A stretch of 37,648 bases of DNA from Herminiimonas fonticola (GCF_003293745.1 NZ_PTLZ01000006.1:1-37648), one strand, 5' to 3'; shown: positions 26,929 through 34,483, counted from the first letter of the stretch. A program made the numbers and translations. The notes: a model not told the origin generated them from the letters alone.

Positions 26929-27594
26929 ATGATTAATATACTAAGCGGTGGATTGAAGGAACTGAAAAAGCTCATCACTGAAAATATTCCTCGTGATGCG
27001 CTTATGGCTTTCGAAGATGCTTATTACGCTGGCGATGAAAAAGGTCGGCGTCAAGCTTCCAACTTTGTACAAGGACATCGTCCCTCCGCTGCCGGACACG
27101 ACAAACATTTTTTCACCAATGAGTTTTTCTTCGAAGCTTTGCAAGTTCATGGTGCTGAGCCCACCCCACTTCGTGGAACGAAGTTAGTCATTGGTCGTTT
27201 GGGAATTTTTAATATTGCTCGACTTAATGTGCCTGGTCATAAATGGACAAATTTACAGCGAAGCGCTACGCGGAAAAGATTAGCGGAACTCAACGACGCA
27301 ATTGCTCGTAAGTATGTTCAAAGTGATTTTTTTACTGAAGCTGGACAACCCACCGCCGGGACAATTTTTATTGTCGGAGTAGTTGATGGTCGCGATGAAA
27401 ATAACATATCACAGTTAACTCAAGTGATGATTGCTGTCCCCGCTGCCGACCTGAAATCGTGGCTTTATATAGAACCTCTAGCTGAATTTGTTAAACTTTA
27501 CGATGAAGTAGAGAATGTAGTTCAGCTGGATAACGCCACGCCGAAACTTAAAGCACCAACGAAAAAGCAAACAGGAAATGACCAAGGGAATTAA
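26929..27594 (+). CDS. Unknown protein, first gene of an operon with an XRE/ImmA-IrrE peptidase
   Basis: The protein has about 221 residues from the ATG at 26929; a TTG three codons earlier is also open. It has no signal peptide or membrane helix. The N-terminal third is helical (GGLKELKKLITENIPRDALM), the middle has beta-like segments (RGTKLVIGRLGIFNIARLN, GTIFIVGVVDGRD), and the C-terminus is Lys-rich. The upstream region is very A/T-rich. It overlaps the next gene by 17 bases, so the two are translated together. COG2856-type peptidases fused to XRE domains often accompany a toxin or effector, so this protein is a candidate effector, but the family is not recognised and function is inference. 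Confidence 0.7.
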   Translation: MINILSGGLKELKKLITENIPRDALMAFEDAYYAGDEKGRRQASNFVQGHRPSAAGHDKHFFTNEFFFEALQVHGAEPTPLRGTKLVIGRLGIFNIARLNVPGHKWTNLQRSATRKRLAELNDAIARKYVQSDFFTEAGQPTAGTIFIVGVVDGRDENNISQLTQVMIAVPAADLKSWLYIEPLAEFVKLYDEVENVVQLDNATPKLKAPTKKQTGNDQGN

Positions 27595-28792
27595 TGATCT
27601 ACAACCGGCCCGTCTTGAGCAGGCTTTGTCCGCCCGCAATCTTTCAAAAGGGCAATTGGCAAGTTTGGTGGGTGTAGCGGCCTCCACCGTTACAAAATGG
27701 TGCAAAGGTGATCAAGCACCAGAGGCAATTACATTTGAACGTCTTGCATCCGTTCTCAATGTTCAAGCCGAATGGTTAACACGCCCCATCCTACAAGCTG
27801 TATCACCGCCACATTATCGTAGCAATGCCTCTGCATTGAAAACTGCGCGCTCTAAACTTGTTGCTAGGACTGAGTGGGGGCAGGAAATTGCCTTGCTTTT
27901 CAATGAATATGTCGATTTTCCAAGTGTGAATCTTCCCGCTCGAACATTCCATGATCCCGAGCAAATTAGTAATGCTGATATTGAGGCTGCGGCTGAGGAG
28001 TGTAGATCTCTCTGGCAACTAGGGCGCGGGCCTATACAAAACTTGGCCTTAGCGGCTGAAAGCGCTGGTATAGTTCTTATTCGCGAAGAGACTGAAATCT
28101 CAGCCATCGAAGGTTTGTCTAGTTGGAGCGGCCTATTAAAGCGACCCATTATCTTTTTATCCGCTGACAAAGCTAATGGTTTTCGCAGCAGATTCGATCT
28201 TGCGCACGAGATTGGTCACTTGATCCTTCATAAACACATTCTCAGGGGTGATGCGCCTGATCGATACAATCTAATGGAAAAGCAGGCGCACCGATTTGCT
28301 GGTGCGTTTTTATTACCTGCCGAAACCTTCGCTAGTGAAGTTCGCGTTCCCACTAATCTGGATAATTTGCTGATTCTTAAACAACGGTGGGGCGTTTCGG
28401 TTGCCGCTATGATGATGCGTCTGCATGCTCTTGGTCTTTTGAAAGACGATGAAAAACTTGCGCTATTTAAGCGCCGTTCGGCTCGCTGGGGATCAAAAGC
28501 TGAACCCGGAGATGATAAATGGGAAGTGGAAATGCCGCGGTTGTTACGGCGGACCGTTGAGCTTTTAGTAAATGAAGGTGCATTATCTCTAGAGACGATC
28601 CCCCGTTATCTTGGCTTGTCGTCGCGCGATGTTGAAACATTATGCGGACTGCCTGAAAGCTACTTCGAGGGCCCGGCCGATATAATCGAACTGGCGACTC
28701 TTCGTTCATCGAGGTCGCAGCATCGAACTGAACATCTCTCCCAGCCCGGGTCGGTTGTTTCTTTATTGGGTTTTAAAAAACGAGCTAGGTAA
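27578..28792 (+). CDS. XRE-family regulator fused to ImmA/IrrE metallopeptidase
   Basis: The protein has 404 residues. An N-terminal HTH_XRE domain (about 10-65: LSKGQLASLVGVAASTVTKW) is followed by an ImmA/IrrE (DUF955, COG2856) zinc peptidase domain (about 140-260). The zinc site is HEIGH at 210-214, with the third ligand Glu234 in EKQAHRFAGAFLLP, so it should be active. Family members cleave repressors or antitoxins, as ImmA does in ICEBs1 and IrrE/DdrO does in Deinococcus. The remaining C-terminal region continues the conserved COG2856 tail. The start overlaps the upstream gene by 17 bases, with AGGA just before the ATG. A stress-induced toxin-antitoxin or mobile-element switch is the likely role. 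Confidence 0.88.
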   Translation: MTKGINDLQPARLEQALSARNLSKGQLASLVGVAASTVTKWCKGDQAPEAITFERLASVLNVQAEWLTRPILQAVSPPHYRSNASALKTARSKLVARTEWGQEIALLFNEYVDFPSVNLPARTFHDPEQISNADIEAAAEECRSLWQLGRGPIQNLALAAESAGIVLIREETEISAIEGLSSWSGLLKRPIIFLSADKANGFRSRFDLAHEIGHLILHKHILRGDAPDRYNLMEKQAHRFAGAFLLPAETFASEVRVPTNLDNLLILKQRWGVSVAAMMMRLHALGLLKDDEKLALFKRRSARWGSKAEPGDDKWEVEMPRLLRRTVELLVNEGALSLETIPRYLGLSSRDVETLCGLPESYFEGPADIIELATLRSSRSQHRTEHLSQPGSVVSLLGFKKRAR

Positions 28793-28811
28793 TACCTATT
28801 ACTCAACTTAA

Positions 28812-28918
28812 CTGCCATGAAAAAAATGGCCCAGTTTTTCAACGGGCCATATAACGGTTTGATTTACTTGACGTTTTGTCGGTACATCAAGAGCTTAGAA
28901 AGCTCTTGATGTACTTTC
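28812..28918. repeat. Double-hairpin repeat, copy 1
   Basis: This is one of two ~105 bp elements, the other at 29712-29815, aligned from CTGCCATGA through the second hairpin with few differences. Hairpin one is ATGGCCC/GGGCCAT (28826-28850). Hairpin two is a perfect 14-bp stem (28882-28895 with 28901-28914) around a five-base loop. The two copies lie on either side of the CigR-like gene in the same orientation. Confidence 0.7.
28882..28914. terminator. Perfect 14-bp hairpin between convergent genes
   Basis: GTACATCAAGAGCT and AGCTCTTGATGTAC flank TAGAA. It lies between the ends of the converging XRE-peptidase and CigR-like genes, and an interrupted T-run follows on the plus strand. It may act as a bidirectional terminator. 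Confidence 0.5.
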
Positions 28919-28981
28919 AAAGTTTTTATTTCCAATCATCTAATCAAAATAATCAATGGTGGTCATTTTGATTCCGCGGGG

Positions 28982-29515
28982 TTATAAACCACCAAGATCT
29001 TCAATTGCATCAATTACCATGCTAGTGCCGATAGTAATTAACAAGATGTCTGTCGCAACCCGCACATATCGATGACCTGAAGGTGGCGGACCGAGGCGGG
29101 CTACTAATGTGCTTGGAACCGGGTAATAGACCACATCGCTCGGCAAGGCATAGCCCCTAGACCATTTCTTAGCCTGTCCCGGTGGCTGACAGCCATTGTT
29201 CTTTTTTGCCAAACCCGGTGGACACTTGCCAGATTTAAATTGTGATCCATAGTAATCATGAACGGCTTGGCGTTGAGTGCCACCAAAATATGCTCCAACG
29301 CTTAAATTAACATCGCTTCTGCCATTACTTTGGCTACCGCCTTGTCCATTCCCTTTGCGATCATCTTTGTTCCCACCTTTTCCATGATCGCCTTGATCAC
29401 CGCCTTTATTTTTACCGCCACCTGCCCATTCTGGTTTGTCTGCGTATACAGGTGCGGTAGCTAGGCTCAGCATTAAGGCAGCCAACAGTGTGTTAGCGGT
29501 TTTTTTGAATAGCAT
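28982..29515 (-). CDS. CigR/RcnB-like secreted or inner-membrane protein
   Basis: The protein has 177 residues. A Sec signal peptide (LLAALMLSLATAPVYA) is followed by a low-complexity Gly/Lys/Asp-rich stretch (about 30-68). A conserved C-terminal part then contains CPPGLAKKNNGCQPPGQAKKW, ALPSDV, the PPPSGHRYVRV motif and DILLITIGTSMVIDAI. This C-terminal pattern is that of proteins annotated as CigR-family anti-virulence regulators and the related RcnB family. The biochemical role is unclear; in Salmonella CigR is encoded in a pathogenicity island and lowers virulence gene output. GGGGAC precedes the ATG. The gene is flanked by two copies of a hairpin repeat, which suggests insertion or mobilisation as a cassette. 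Confidence 0.8.
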   Translation of the reverse strand: MLFKKTANTLLAALMLSLATAPVYADKPEWAGGGKNKGGDQGDHGKGGNKDDRKGNGQGGSQSNGRSDVNLSVGAYFGGTQRQAVHDYYGSQFKSGKCPPGLAKKNNGCQPPGQAKKWSRGYALPSDVVYYPVPSTLVARLGPPPSGHRYVRVATDILLITIGTSMVIDAIEDLGGL

Positions 29516-30069
29516 GGTGATGTCCCCTTTGTGTTGGAATTAAAACATTCTACTGCTCGGCAATTCTTATAATGATTTCAGGATAGATACAAGTGTGTCT
29601 GTTTGTAATATTTTTTTATTAATTTTGCTGGTTTTCGTTCTTATTTGTAGAGGCCACGTTTCAAATGCTCCACACTCCAACACTTCTCGTTAAACCGGGA
29701 CGATCAGCAACCTGCCACGAAAACTGGCCCAGTTTATCCAACGGGCCATCTAACTTTTTGATTTCCTTGACATTCTGTTGGCGCACCAAGAGCTTATAAG
29801 GCTCTTGATGTACCTGCACTTTGTCGAAAAGTCAGATAGTTCTTCAGAATTACGGACTGCGTAAATTACATTCTCCAAAGAGAAGCAGCAGCCGATCCCA
29901 AACAATTTCAAACATATATTCCATACTGAGACTAAGCAACCTCCATTGCGTAGCCATCGTTCAGTACATCTAATTTCATCTCTTAGACAAGGAAAAATAT
30001 GCAAGAAATAATAAGCTTTCAATCGATAAATCTCGCGCGCGAATCTTCAGAAACGAAGGAGCATTCGAC
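29516..30069. other. Intergenic region with repeat copy 2
   Basis: It contains the upstream region of the CigR-like gene, the second double-hairpin repeat (29712-29815) and the leader of the glycine-zipper gene. A 90-codon Cys-rich open frame on the minus strand (29750-30022) overlaps the repeat and is not supported. Confidence 0.5.
29712..29815. repeat. Double-hairpin repeat, copy 2
   Basis: This is a second copy of the element at 28812-28918. Hairpin one is intact (TGGCCC/GGGCCA, 29725-29748). Hairpin two (around 29783-29810) keeps the core CAAGAGC/GCTCTTG but has uncompensated changes outside it, so this copy looks older or less constrained. Confidence 0.7.
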
Positions 30070-30396
30070 ATGAGCCTCACCTGTCCAAGATGCCTATCTC
30101 ACCGCATCGATATCAAGAGCTACGGCAAGAAGACAGGCGGTACCATCGGCACCGTAGCTGGCGCTGCAGTCGGCGTAAGCAGTGCAATGGCAGGTGCTGA
30201 AGTCGGTGCAACCGTTGGGATGCTTGCAGGACCAATTGGCATCGGCATTGGCAGCATTGCTGGCGCTATTATCGGTGGCCTGTTAGGCGGTGCAGCAGGA
30301 TGCGCTACCGGTGCCACGCTCGGTGAAGTCATCGACGATACGGTGTTAGACAAATATCATTGTAGTGAATGCGGATTCACCTTCAGCAAGCAATAG
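30070..30396 (+). CDS. Glycine-zipper membrane protein with split zinc-ribbon ends
   Basis: The protein has 108 residues. The N-terminus carries CPRC (residues 5-8) and the C-terminus CSECGFTF. Between them lie about 75 residues rich in Gly and Ala with GxxxG spacing (GTVAGAAVGVSSAMAGAEVG, IGSIAGAIIGGLLGGAAG), which should form one or two membrane-inserting helices. The two CxxC pairs would be brought together as one zinc ribbon if the zipper forms a hairpin. AAGGAG precedes the ATG. Function is unknown; zinc-ribbon/zipper proteins of this kind occur in accessory islands. Confidence 0.7.
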   Translation: MSLTCPRCLSHRIDIKSYGKKTGGTIGTVAGAAVGVSSAMAGAEVGATVGMLAGPIGIGIGSIAGAIIGGLLGGAAGCATGATLGEVIDDTVLDKYHCSECGFTFSKQ

Positions 30397-30563
30397 AAAC
30401 TGTATGATTTTCAGCTATTCGAGTTTTACAGCTCGTCAGTAGTTCTGCAATTTTCCCTCGTAACATCTCGTAACCCACACCCTTGCACTGACTGTTTGAT
30501 CGCTACTGTATTCACAAAACGGCATCGTCACGTGCATACAAAACAAAAGGAAAAAATCACCCT

Positions 30564-31523
30564 ATGGCGCACCTACTTGAAAAAATGGCCTATGTCGGCG
30601 CAACACCTTGGCATGGTCTAGGCAATCAACTTACCGCGAAACAGCCCATTGAAGTATGGGCACAGCAAGCAGGCATGGACTGGCAGATCCGGGAAGCACC
30701 CGTGCGCTTCATGACAGAAAGCGCTGGCAATCTCGGTGCCATCATGTCCTTCCCGGAGAACAAGGTGCTGTTCCGCTCGGACACTAACGAACCATTATCC
30801 GTAGTCGGCCAACGCTACCAAGTCGTGCAACCTCGCGAGATTCTGGAGTTCTATCGTGACCTGACAGAAATCTCCGGCTTCGAGCTGGAGACGGCTGGTG
30901 TTCTGAAAGGCGGTCGCAAGATCTGGGCACTGGCACGTACAGGACAGTCATCCACCATCAAGGGTAACGATGTGACAAATGGGTACGTTCTGCTGGCCAC
31001 CGCTTGCGATGGCACGCTGGCAACGACGGCACAGTTCACGTCGATTCGTGTGGTGTGCAACAACACACTGGCGGTGGCTCTCTCCGGCAGTAACGGAGCA
31101 GTCAAAGTCCCGCACAGCACGTCCTTCGATCCACAGGCGGTCAAGCAACAGCTAGGCATTTCCGTTTCTACCTGGGATACCTTCATGTACCGCATGAAGG
31201 GCCTGAGTGAACGAAAGGTCAAATCAAAGGAAGTACAGAACTACTACCTGCGAGTCTTTACCGACCAAAGTAAAACTGCCTCGGGCTACACCAACGAACG
31301 CGCCATAACGAAAGCCATGGCGTTGTTCGATGGGCATGGCAAAGGGGCGGAACTAGCGTCCTCCAAGGGAACCGCATTGGGATTATTGAATTCAGTGACC
31401 GAGTTTATCGATCATGAGCGACGTGCGCGCAGTACAGATTACCGACTGGAGTCAGCCTGGTTTGGCCAGGGAGCGCATCTGAAACAAAAAGCACTGGATC
31501 AGGCATTGCTGATGATTGCCTAG
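30564..31523 (+). CDS. DUF932 phage/plasmid-like protein
   Basis: The 319-residue cytoplasmic protein matches the DUF932 / phage-plasmid-like (TIGR03299) family, including the opening AHLLEKMAYVGATPWHGLG, VLFRSDTNEPLSVVGQRYQVVQP and RVVCNNTLAVAL. Its role is unknown, but it is encoded on plasmids, ICEs and phages beside recombination genes, as here where a YqaJ nuclease gene follows. AAGGAAAA lies before the ATG. A strong intrinsic terminator separates it from the next gene. Confidence 0.9.
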   Translation: MAHLLEKMAYVGATPWHGLGNQLTAKQPIEVWAQQAGMDWQIREAPVRFMTESAGNLGAIMSFPENKVLFRSDTNEPLSVVGQRYQVVQPREILEFYRDLTEISGFELETAGVLKGGRKIWALARTGQSSTIKGNDVTNGYVLLATACDGTLATTAQFTSIRVVCNNTLAVALSGSNGAVKVPHSTSFDPQAVKQQLGISVSTWDTFMYRMKGLSERKVKSKEVQNYYLRVFTDQSKTASGYTNERAITKAMALFDGHGKGAELASSKGTALGLLNSVTEFIDHERRARSTDYRLESAWFGQGAHLKQKALDQALLMIA

Positions 31524-31588
31524 AGGCTTTATTTTTACTGCGGTGTTCATTGCTTAAGTGATTTTTACCCTATCCGTCTCACACCCCT

Positions 31589-31623
31589 GCCCGACTGCAC
31601 TTACCCCGCAGTCGGGCTTTTTA
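31589..31623 (+). terminator. Intrinsic terminator between the DUF932 and YqaJ genes
   Basis: GCCCGACTGC (31589-31598) pairs perfectly with GCAGTCGGGC (31608-31617), followed by a T-run. The ribosome binding site of the nuclease gene begins within a few bases of the T-run, so this could also act as an attenuator. Confidence 0.85.
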
Positions 31624-31639
31624 TTTGAGGAGTCGCTTC

Positions 31640-32641
31640 ATGAACCATCCTGCGATTGCACCTAAAAGGAAAGCGCCAGCATTACGGCTGGTATCAACAA
31701 AGGAATTGAGCCGTGATCATTGGCTCGAAGTACGGAAAGGCGGCATCGGTAGTAGCGATGCTGCTGCAGCCGTTGGTTTGAATCCGTATCAGTCTCAGCT
31801 TGAGCTATGGATGATCAAGACTGGGCGGGATGGGGGTTTGCCAAAAATTGATCCGAACGATGAAACCAGTCCGATGTATTGGGGCACGTTGTTGGAACCT
31901 ATAGTAGCGGCGCATTACACGCGCCGTACCGGCAACAGGGTACGCAAGATCAATGCGGTACTTCAACACCCGGATGCCGACAAGGCATGGATGCTGGCCA
32001 ATATTGATCGAGAAGTGGTCGGTGCATCGGACGTTCAGATCCTAGAATGTAAAACTGCTGGCGAATTCGGTGTCCGTCTGTGGCGAGATGGTGTACCTGA
32101 ATATGTAGTCTGTCAGGTACAGCATCAGTTAGCAGTCACCGGCAAAGTATCTGCTGATGTTTGCGTCTTGGTGTGCGGTCAGGAAATTCGGGTACATCGG
32201 ATTGAACGAGACGATGCTCTGATTGCCGGACTCATTGAACTGGAACGTCGCTTCTGGCAGTACGTGGAATCTGATACGCCGCCACCGGCAGATGGTTCTG
32301 ATTCAGCTGATGTCGCATTGCGCTGTCTGTATCCAACTGATGGGGGTCAATGCCTTGATCTGACGGACGACCGAGACTACTCCAGCACCTTTGCCGATCT
32401 GGTAATGGTGCGAGAAGAAATCACTCAGCGGCAACTACTGGAGCCCCAACTGAAACAGAAAATCCAGCAACGCATGGGTGACGCAAGCAATGCCGTGTTC
32501 GAGACTGGCAGCGTCAGTTGGAAGCGGTCGAAAGACAGCCAGGCTTTGAATATGGATGCACTACTGCTGGACCAACCTGATCTTCCTACCCGCTATTCTG
32601 TAACCAAGTATGGCAGTCGCCGCTTTCTCATCTCAACGTAA
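31640..32641 (+). CDS. YqaJ-family phage-type exonuclease
   Basis: The protein has 333 residues. It is a lambda-exonuclease-like PD-(D/E)XK nuclease used in recombination of phages, plasmids and ICEs. The signature WLEVRKGGIGSSDAAAAVGLN is followed by the SPMYWGTLLEPIVAAHYTRRTGN region and the catalytic motif with Asp and then ECKT (IDREVVGASDVQILECKTA). The C-terminal region is likely helical. The ATG at 31640 is preferred because GAGGAG precedes it at the right distance; the in-frame TTG at 31625 overlaps the terminator tail. No annealing protein (Bet/RecT) was recognised beside it. Confidence 0.88.
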   Translation: MNHPAIAPKRKAPALRLVSTKELSRDHWLEVRKGGIGSSDAAAAVGLNPYQSQLELWMIKTGRDGGLPKIDPNDETSPMYWGTLLEPIVAAHYTRRTGNRVRKINAVLQHPDADKAWMLANIDREVVGASDVQILECKTAGEFGVRLWRDGVPEYVVCQVQHQLAVTGKVSADVCVLVCGQEIRVHRIERDDALIAGLIELERRFWQYVESDTPPPADGSDSADVALRCLYPTDGGQCLDLTDDRDYSSTFADLVMVREEITQRQLLEPQLKQKIQQRMGDASNAVFETGSVSWKRSKDSQALNMDALLLDQPDLPTRYSVTKYGSRRFLIST

Positions 32642-32666
32642 TTCCCCTATCCCTGCACGCCATTCT

Positions 32667-32698
32667 CCATCCGCCGCTATTAGGTCGGATGGCTTTTA
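32667..32698 (+). terminator. Intrinsic terminator after the YqaJ gene
   Basis: CCATCCG (32667-32673) pairs with CGGATGG (32686-32692), followed by CTTTTA. It lies just after the nuclease stop codon. Confidence 0.65.
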
Positions 32699-32702
32699 TG
32701 CC

Positions 32703-32733
32703 GCCCGGTCTCTTATTGAGGCTGGGCTTTTTT
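32703..32733 (+). terminator. Second terminator-like hairpin before the Cys-containing gene
   Basis: GCCCGGTCTC (32703-32712) pairs with GAGGCTGGGC (32718-32727), allowing two G-T pairs, with a five-base loop and a six-base T-run. The next ribosome site (GAGG) starts four bases later. The double arrangement just ahead of a gene suggests attenuation and not only termination. Confidence 0.7.
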
Positions 32734-32748
32734 ATTGAGGATTACATC

Positions 32749-33669
32749 ATGATCAAAGGACTCGCCATCACCCCACCCGTCATCGGACGGATCTCCATCG
32801 GCAAGGTCGTCGAAAAGAACGGCAAACGTCTCCCAGAAAAGGATGATCAGTTCAGCATTACGACGCAAGTGCAGAACCGTGACGGCTGGGTCAATCATCC
32901 CTTGGACGAAGCGCTGCGTAAATCGTCTGGCAGTGACAAGCTGCGTTCGATTCCGATTCGCTTTCTGTTCAATGAACCGGATTTGAATTTGCGCGCTGAG
33001 TACAGCATGTTCGATCGTCAAAGCGGTCGGCCACTGTGTGTCGGTAACGGTGAGACGTGCAAGCGTTACACAGCTACAGGCATGCAAACCCTGCCCTGCC
33101 CTTCACCAGATGGATGTGATCTTGCGAAAGGCGGAGCTTGCAAACCGTATGGCCGACTGAACGTGATGATTGGTGATGCTGAAGAAATGGGAACGTTCAT
33201 TTTTAGGACAACTGGCTTCAACAGTATTCGTACTCTGGCAGCGAGACTCAGCTATTACCAGGCAGCGTCCGGCAATCTACTGGCATGCCTACCCTTAGAA
33301 CTGCGACTGCGCGGCAAAAGTACGACACTCAGTCACCGCACTGCTATTTACTACGTGGATGTCACGGTCAGGGAAGGACTGACGATAGAAGAGGCGTTTG
33401 CACAAGCCAGACAACTTAATGAACGTCGTCAATCTGGTGGCTATGGGCAAGCAGCATTGGATGTGGTCGCTCGCGAAGGATTACGCAACGGTGCGTTTGA
33501 AGATTCGGAAGAAGAAAGAACGGAGATCGTTGAAGAATTTTTTACTGAGGCCGACACAGGTACTGCAGGCCGTGCAGCTAAAACCGGCAGTGAAAAGAAA
33601 GTCGGGCTACGTGAAAAATTAATCGGTAAAGCTGAGAATTTAAAAATTAGTTCACCGCTCCCGAACTGA
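32749..33669 (+). CDS. Putative recombination directionality factor-like / metal-binding protein
   Basis: The protein has 306 residues from the ATG at 32749, preceded by GAGG; the upstream ATG in frame runs through the terminator hairpin and is unlikely. It belongs to the group often annotated as hydrolase/metal-binding protein or recombination directionality factor and found beside DUF932 and YqaJ genes on plasmids and ICEs. Seen in the sequence are RSIPIRFLFNEPDLNLRAEY, then five Cys (C97, C104, C117, C123, C131) that could bind zinc or an iron-sulfur cluster, then IRTLAARLSYYQAASGN and an acidic C-terminal tail. DNA binding is inferred from context only. Confidence 0.75.
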   Translation: MIKGLAITPPVIGRISIGKVVEKNGKRLPEKDDQFSITTQVQNRDGWVNHPLDEALRKSSGSDKLRSIPIRFLFNEPDLNLRAEYSMFDRQSGRPLCVGNGETCKRYTATGMQTLPCPSPDGCDLAKGGACKPYGRLNVMIGDAEEMGTFIFRTTGFNSIRTLAARLSYYQAASGNLLACLPLELRLRGKSTTLSHRTAIYYVDVTVREGLTIEEAFAQARQLNERRQSGGYGQAALDVVAREGLRNGAFEDSEEERTEIVEEFFTEADTGTAGRAAKTGSEKKVGLREKLIGKAENLKISSPLPN

Positions 33670-33673
33670 GCAA

Positions 33674-33940
33674 TCAACGCGGTGGTTGTTTCTTAAGTTT
33701 ACCCAACTGAGCCTTATACGCAGTAAGAAAATCAACCACCTTTATTCCAAGCGCCTCTGCAACATCAATGAACTCTGGAACGTCTAGGCGACGCTCTCCC
33801 CGTTCGTATTTTGAAACGAACGACTGGTTCTTCTGCAGTTTTTCCGAAACATCAGACTGAAGCATACCTTTGGCAAGGCGAGCTTCAGTGAGCATCTCCC
33901 TGAATATTTGATAACGCGGATCGTGAATTGGATTTGGCAT
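33674..33940 (-). CDS. XRE-family transcriptional repressor
   Basis: The 88-residue protein is a single HTH_XRE domain (LTEARLAKGMLQSDVSEKLQKN then QSFVSKYERGERRLDVPEF) with a short basic tail (KLKKQPPR). It is convergent with the preceding gene (four bases between stops) and divergent from the small zinc-finger gene. Its upstream region holds two perfect palindromes, so autorepression and control of the divergent genes are likely. Confidence 0.87.
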   Translation of the reverse strand: MPNPIHDPRYQIFREMLTEARLAKGMLQSDVSEKLQKNQSFVSKYERGERRLDVPEFIDVAEALGIKVVDFLTAYKAQLGKLKKQPPR

Positions 33941-33963
33941 GACTATATTCTCAAACCCATCCC

Positions 33964-33990
33964 GGGATATCCCAAAACCTGTTACAGGTT
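33964..33990. promoter_or_regulatory. Tandem palindromes, probable operator of the XRE repressor
   Basis: GGGATATCCC (33964-33973) is a perfect 10-bp palindrome. AACCTGT-T-ACAGGTT (33976-33990) is a perfect 7+7 inverted repeat. They lie 24-50 bases upstream of the repressor start and about 80 bases before the divergent zinc-finger gene. A TATATT element follows close by at about 33995. Confidence 0.55.
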
Positions 33991-34069
33991 ATGTTATATT
34001 TCCATGGAGAAATGACCTTCCTCTATACCAAGAGAGCCAACGAATTAATTTTTACTTAGGAGTCAAAAA

Positions 34070-34240
34070 ATGAGCAACGAAGTGAAATGTCCCGAATGCA
34101 AGGGCAAAGGCCAGATCCCGTGTCCGCTCGAATACGGTGATGACGATCATCCCGACAGTTGCCCGGTCTGTGCCGGCAACAGCCGTGCCCGCGTACCCTG
34201 CCCTGAATGCGAAGGCAGCGGCAAGGTCGATGAATATTGA
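34070..34240 (+). CDS. 56-residue DnaJ-type zinc-finger protein
   Basis: The protein begins MSNEVKCPECKGKGQIPCPL and contains SCPVCAGNSRARVPCPECEG. It therefore carries CxxCxGxG-type repeats like the central zinc domain of DnaJ, with seven Cys in 56 residues. There is no J-domain, so it is not a DnaJ chaperone. AGGAG before the ATG gives a good ribosome site. It is the first gene of a small set transcribed away from the XRE repressor. It probably binds zinc; a role in protein or nucleic-acid binding is possible. Confidence 0.75.
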   Translation: MSNEVKCPECKGKGQIPCPLEYGDDDHPDSCPVCAGNSRARVPCPECEGSGKVDEY

Positions 34241-34266
34241 TCTAACGTGATCCAGGAGGAGTGAAC

Positions 34267-34473
34267 ATGGATTTCTTCAAGATCGGCGACAGCGTCGATG
34301 ATTTTCGGTTTTCTTTCGGCTTTGCCGATAAAGCCAAGGCAGCAGCCAAAGTGGCCGGTATTGCTGTCGCCAATACGGCCATTTTTGCCGGCAAGGCGGC
34401 AGTTGCCATCGGCGACCAAGCCATAGAACAAAAGAAACGTCTGGAAGAAGAACAGAAGCGACGGCAAAAATAA
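34267..34473 (+). CDS. Small Ala-rich amphipathic protein of unknown function
   Basis: The protein has 68 residues. The first ~20 residues are acidic (FFKIGDSVDDFRFSFGF), followed by an Ala-rich helix (KAKAAAKVAGIAVANTAIFA) and a strongly charged end (KKRLEEEQKRRQK). AGGAGG precedes the ATG at 34267; the GTG two codons earlier is less likely. It lies 26 bases after the zinc-finger gene and is followed by a strong terminator, so the two form a short operon. I recognise no family. Confidence 0.6.
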   Translation: MDFFKIGDSVDDFRFSFGFADKAKAAAKVAGIAVANTAIFAGKAAVAIGDQAIEQKKRLEEEQKRRQK

Positions 34474-34483
34474 GCCTAAGCAT

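Noticed and set aside
28812-29815. Possible CRISPR-like array from the repeated hairpins
   Set aside because: Only two copies about 900 bases apart with a gene between them; no regular spacers and no cas genes.
29750-30022. 90-codon Cys-rich minus-strand open frame
   Set aside because: Its 3' part lies in a repeat whose other copy has no matching open frame, and no domain is seen.
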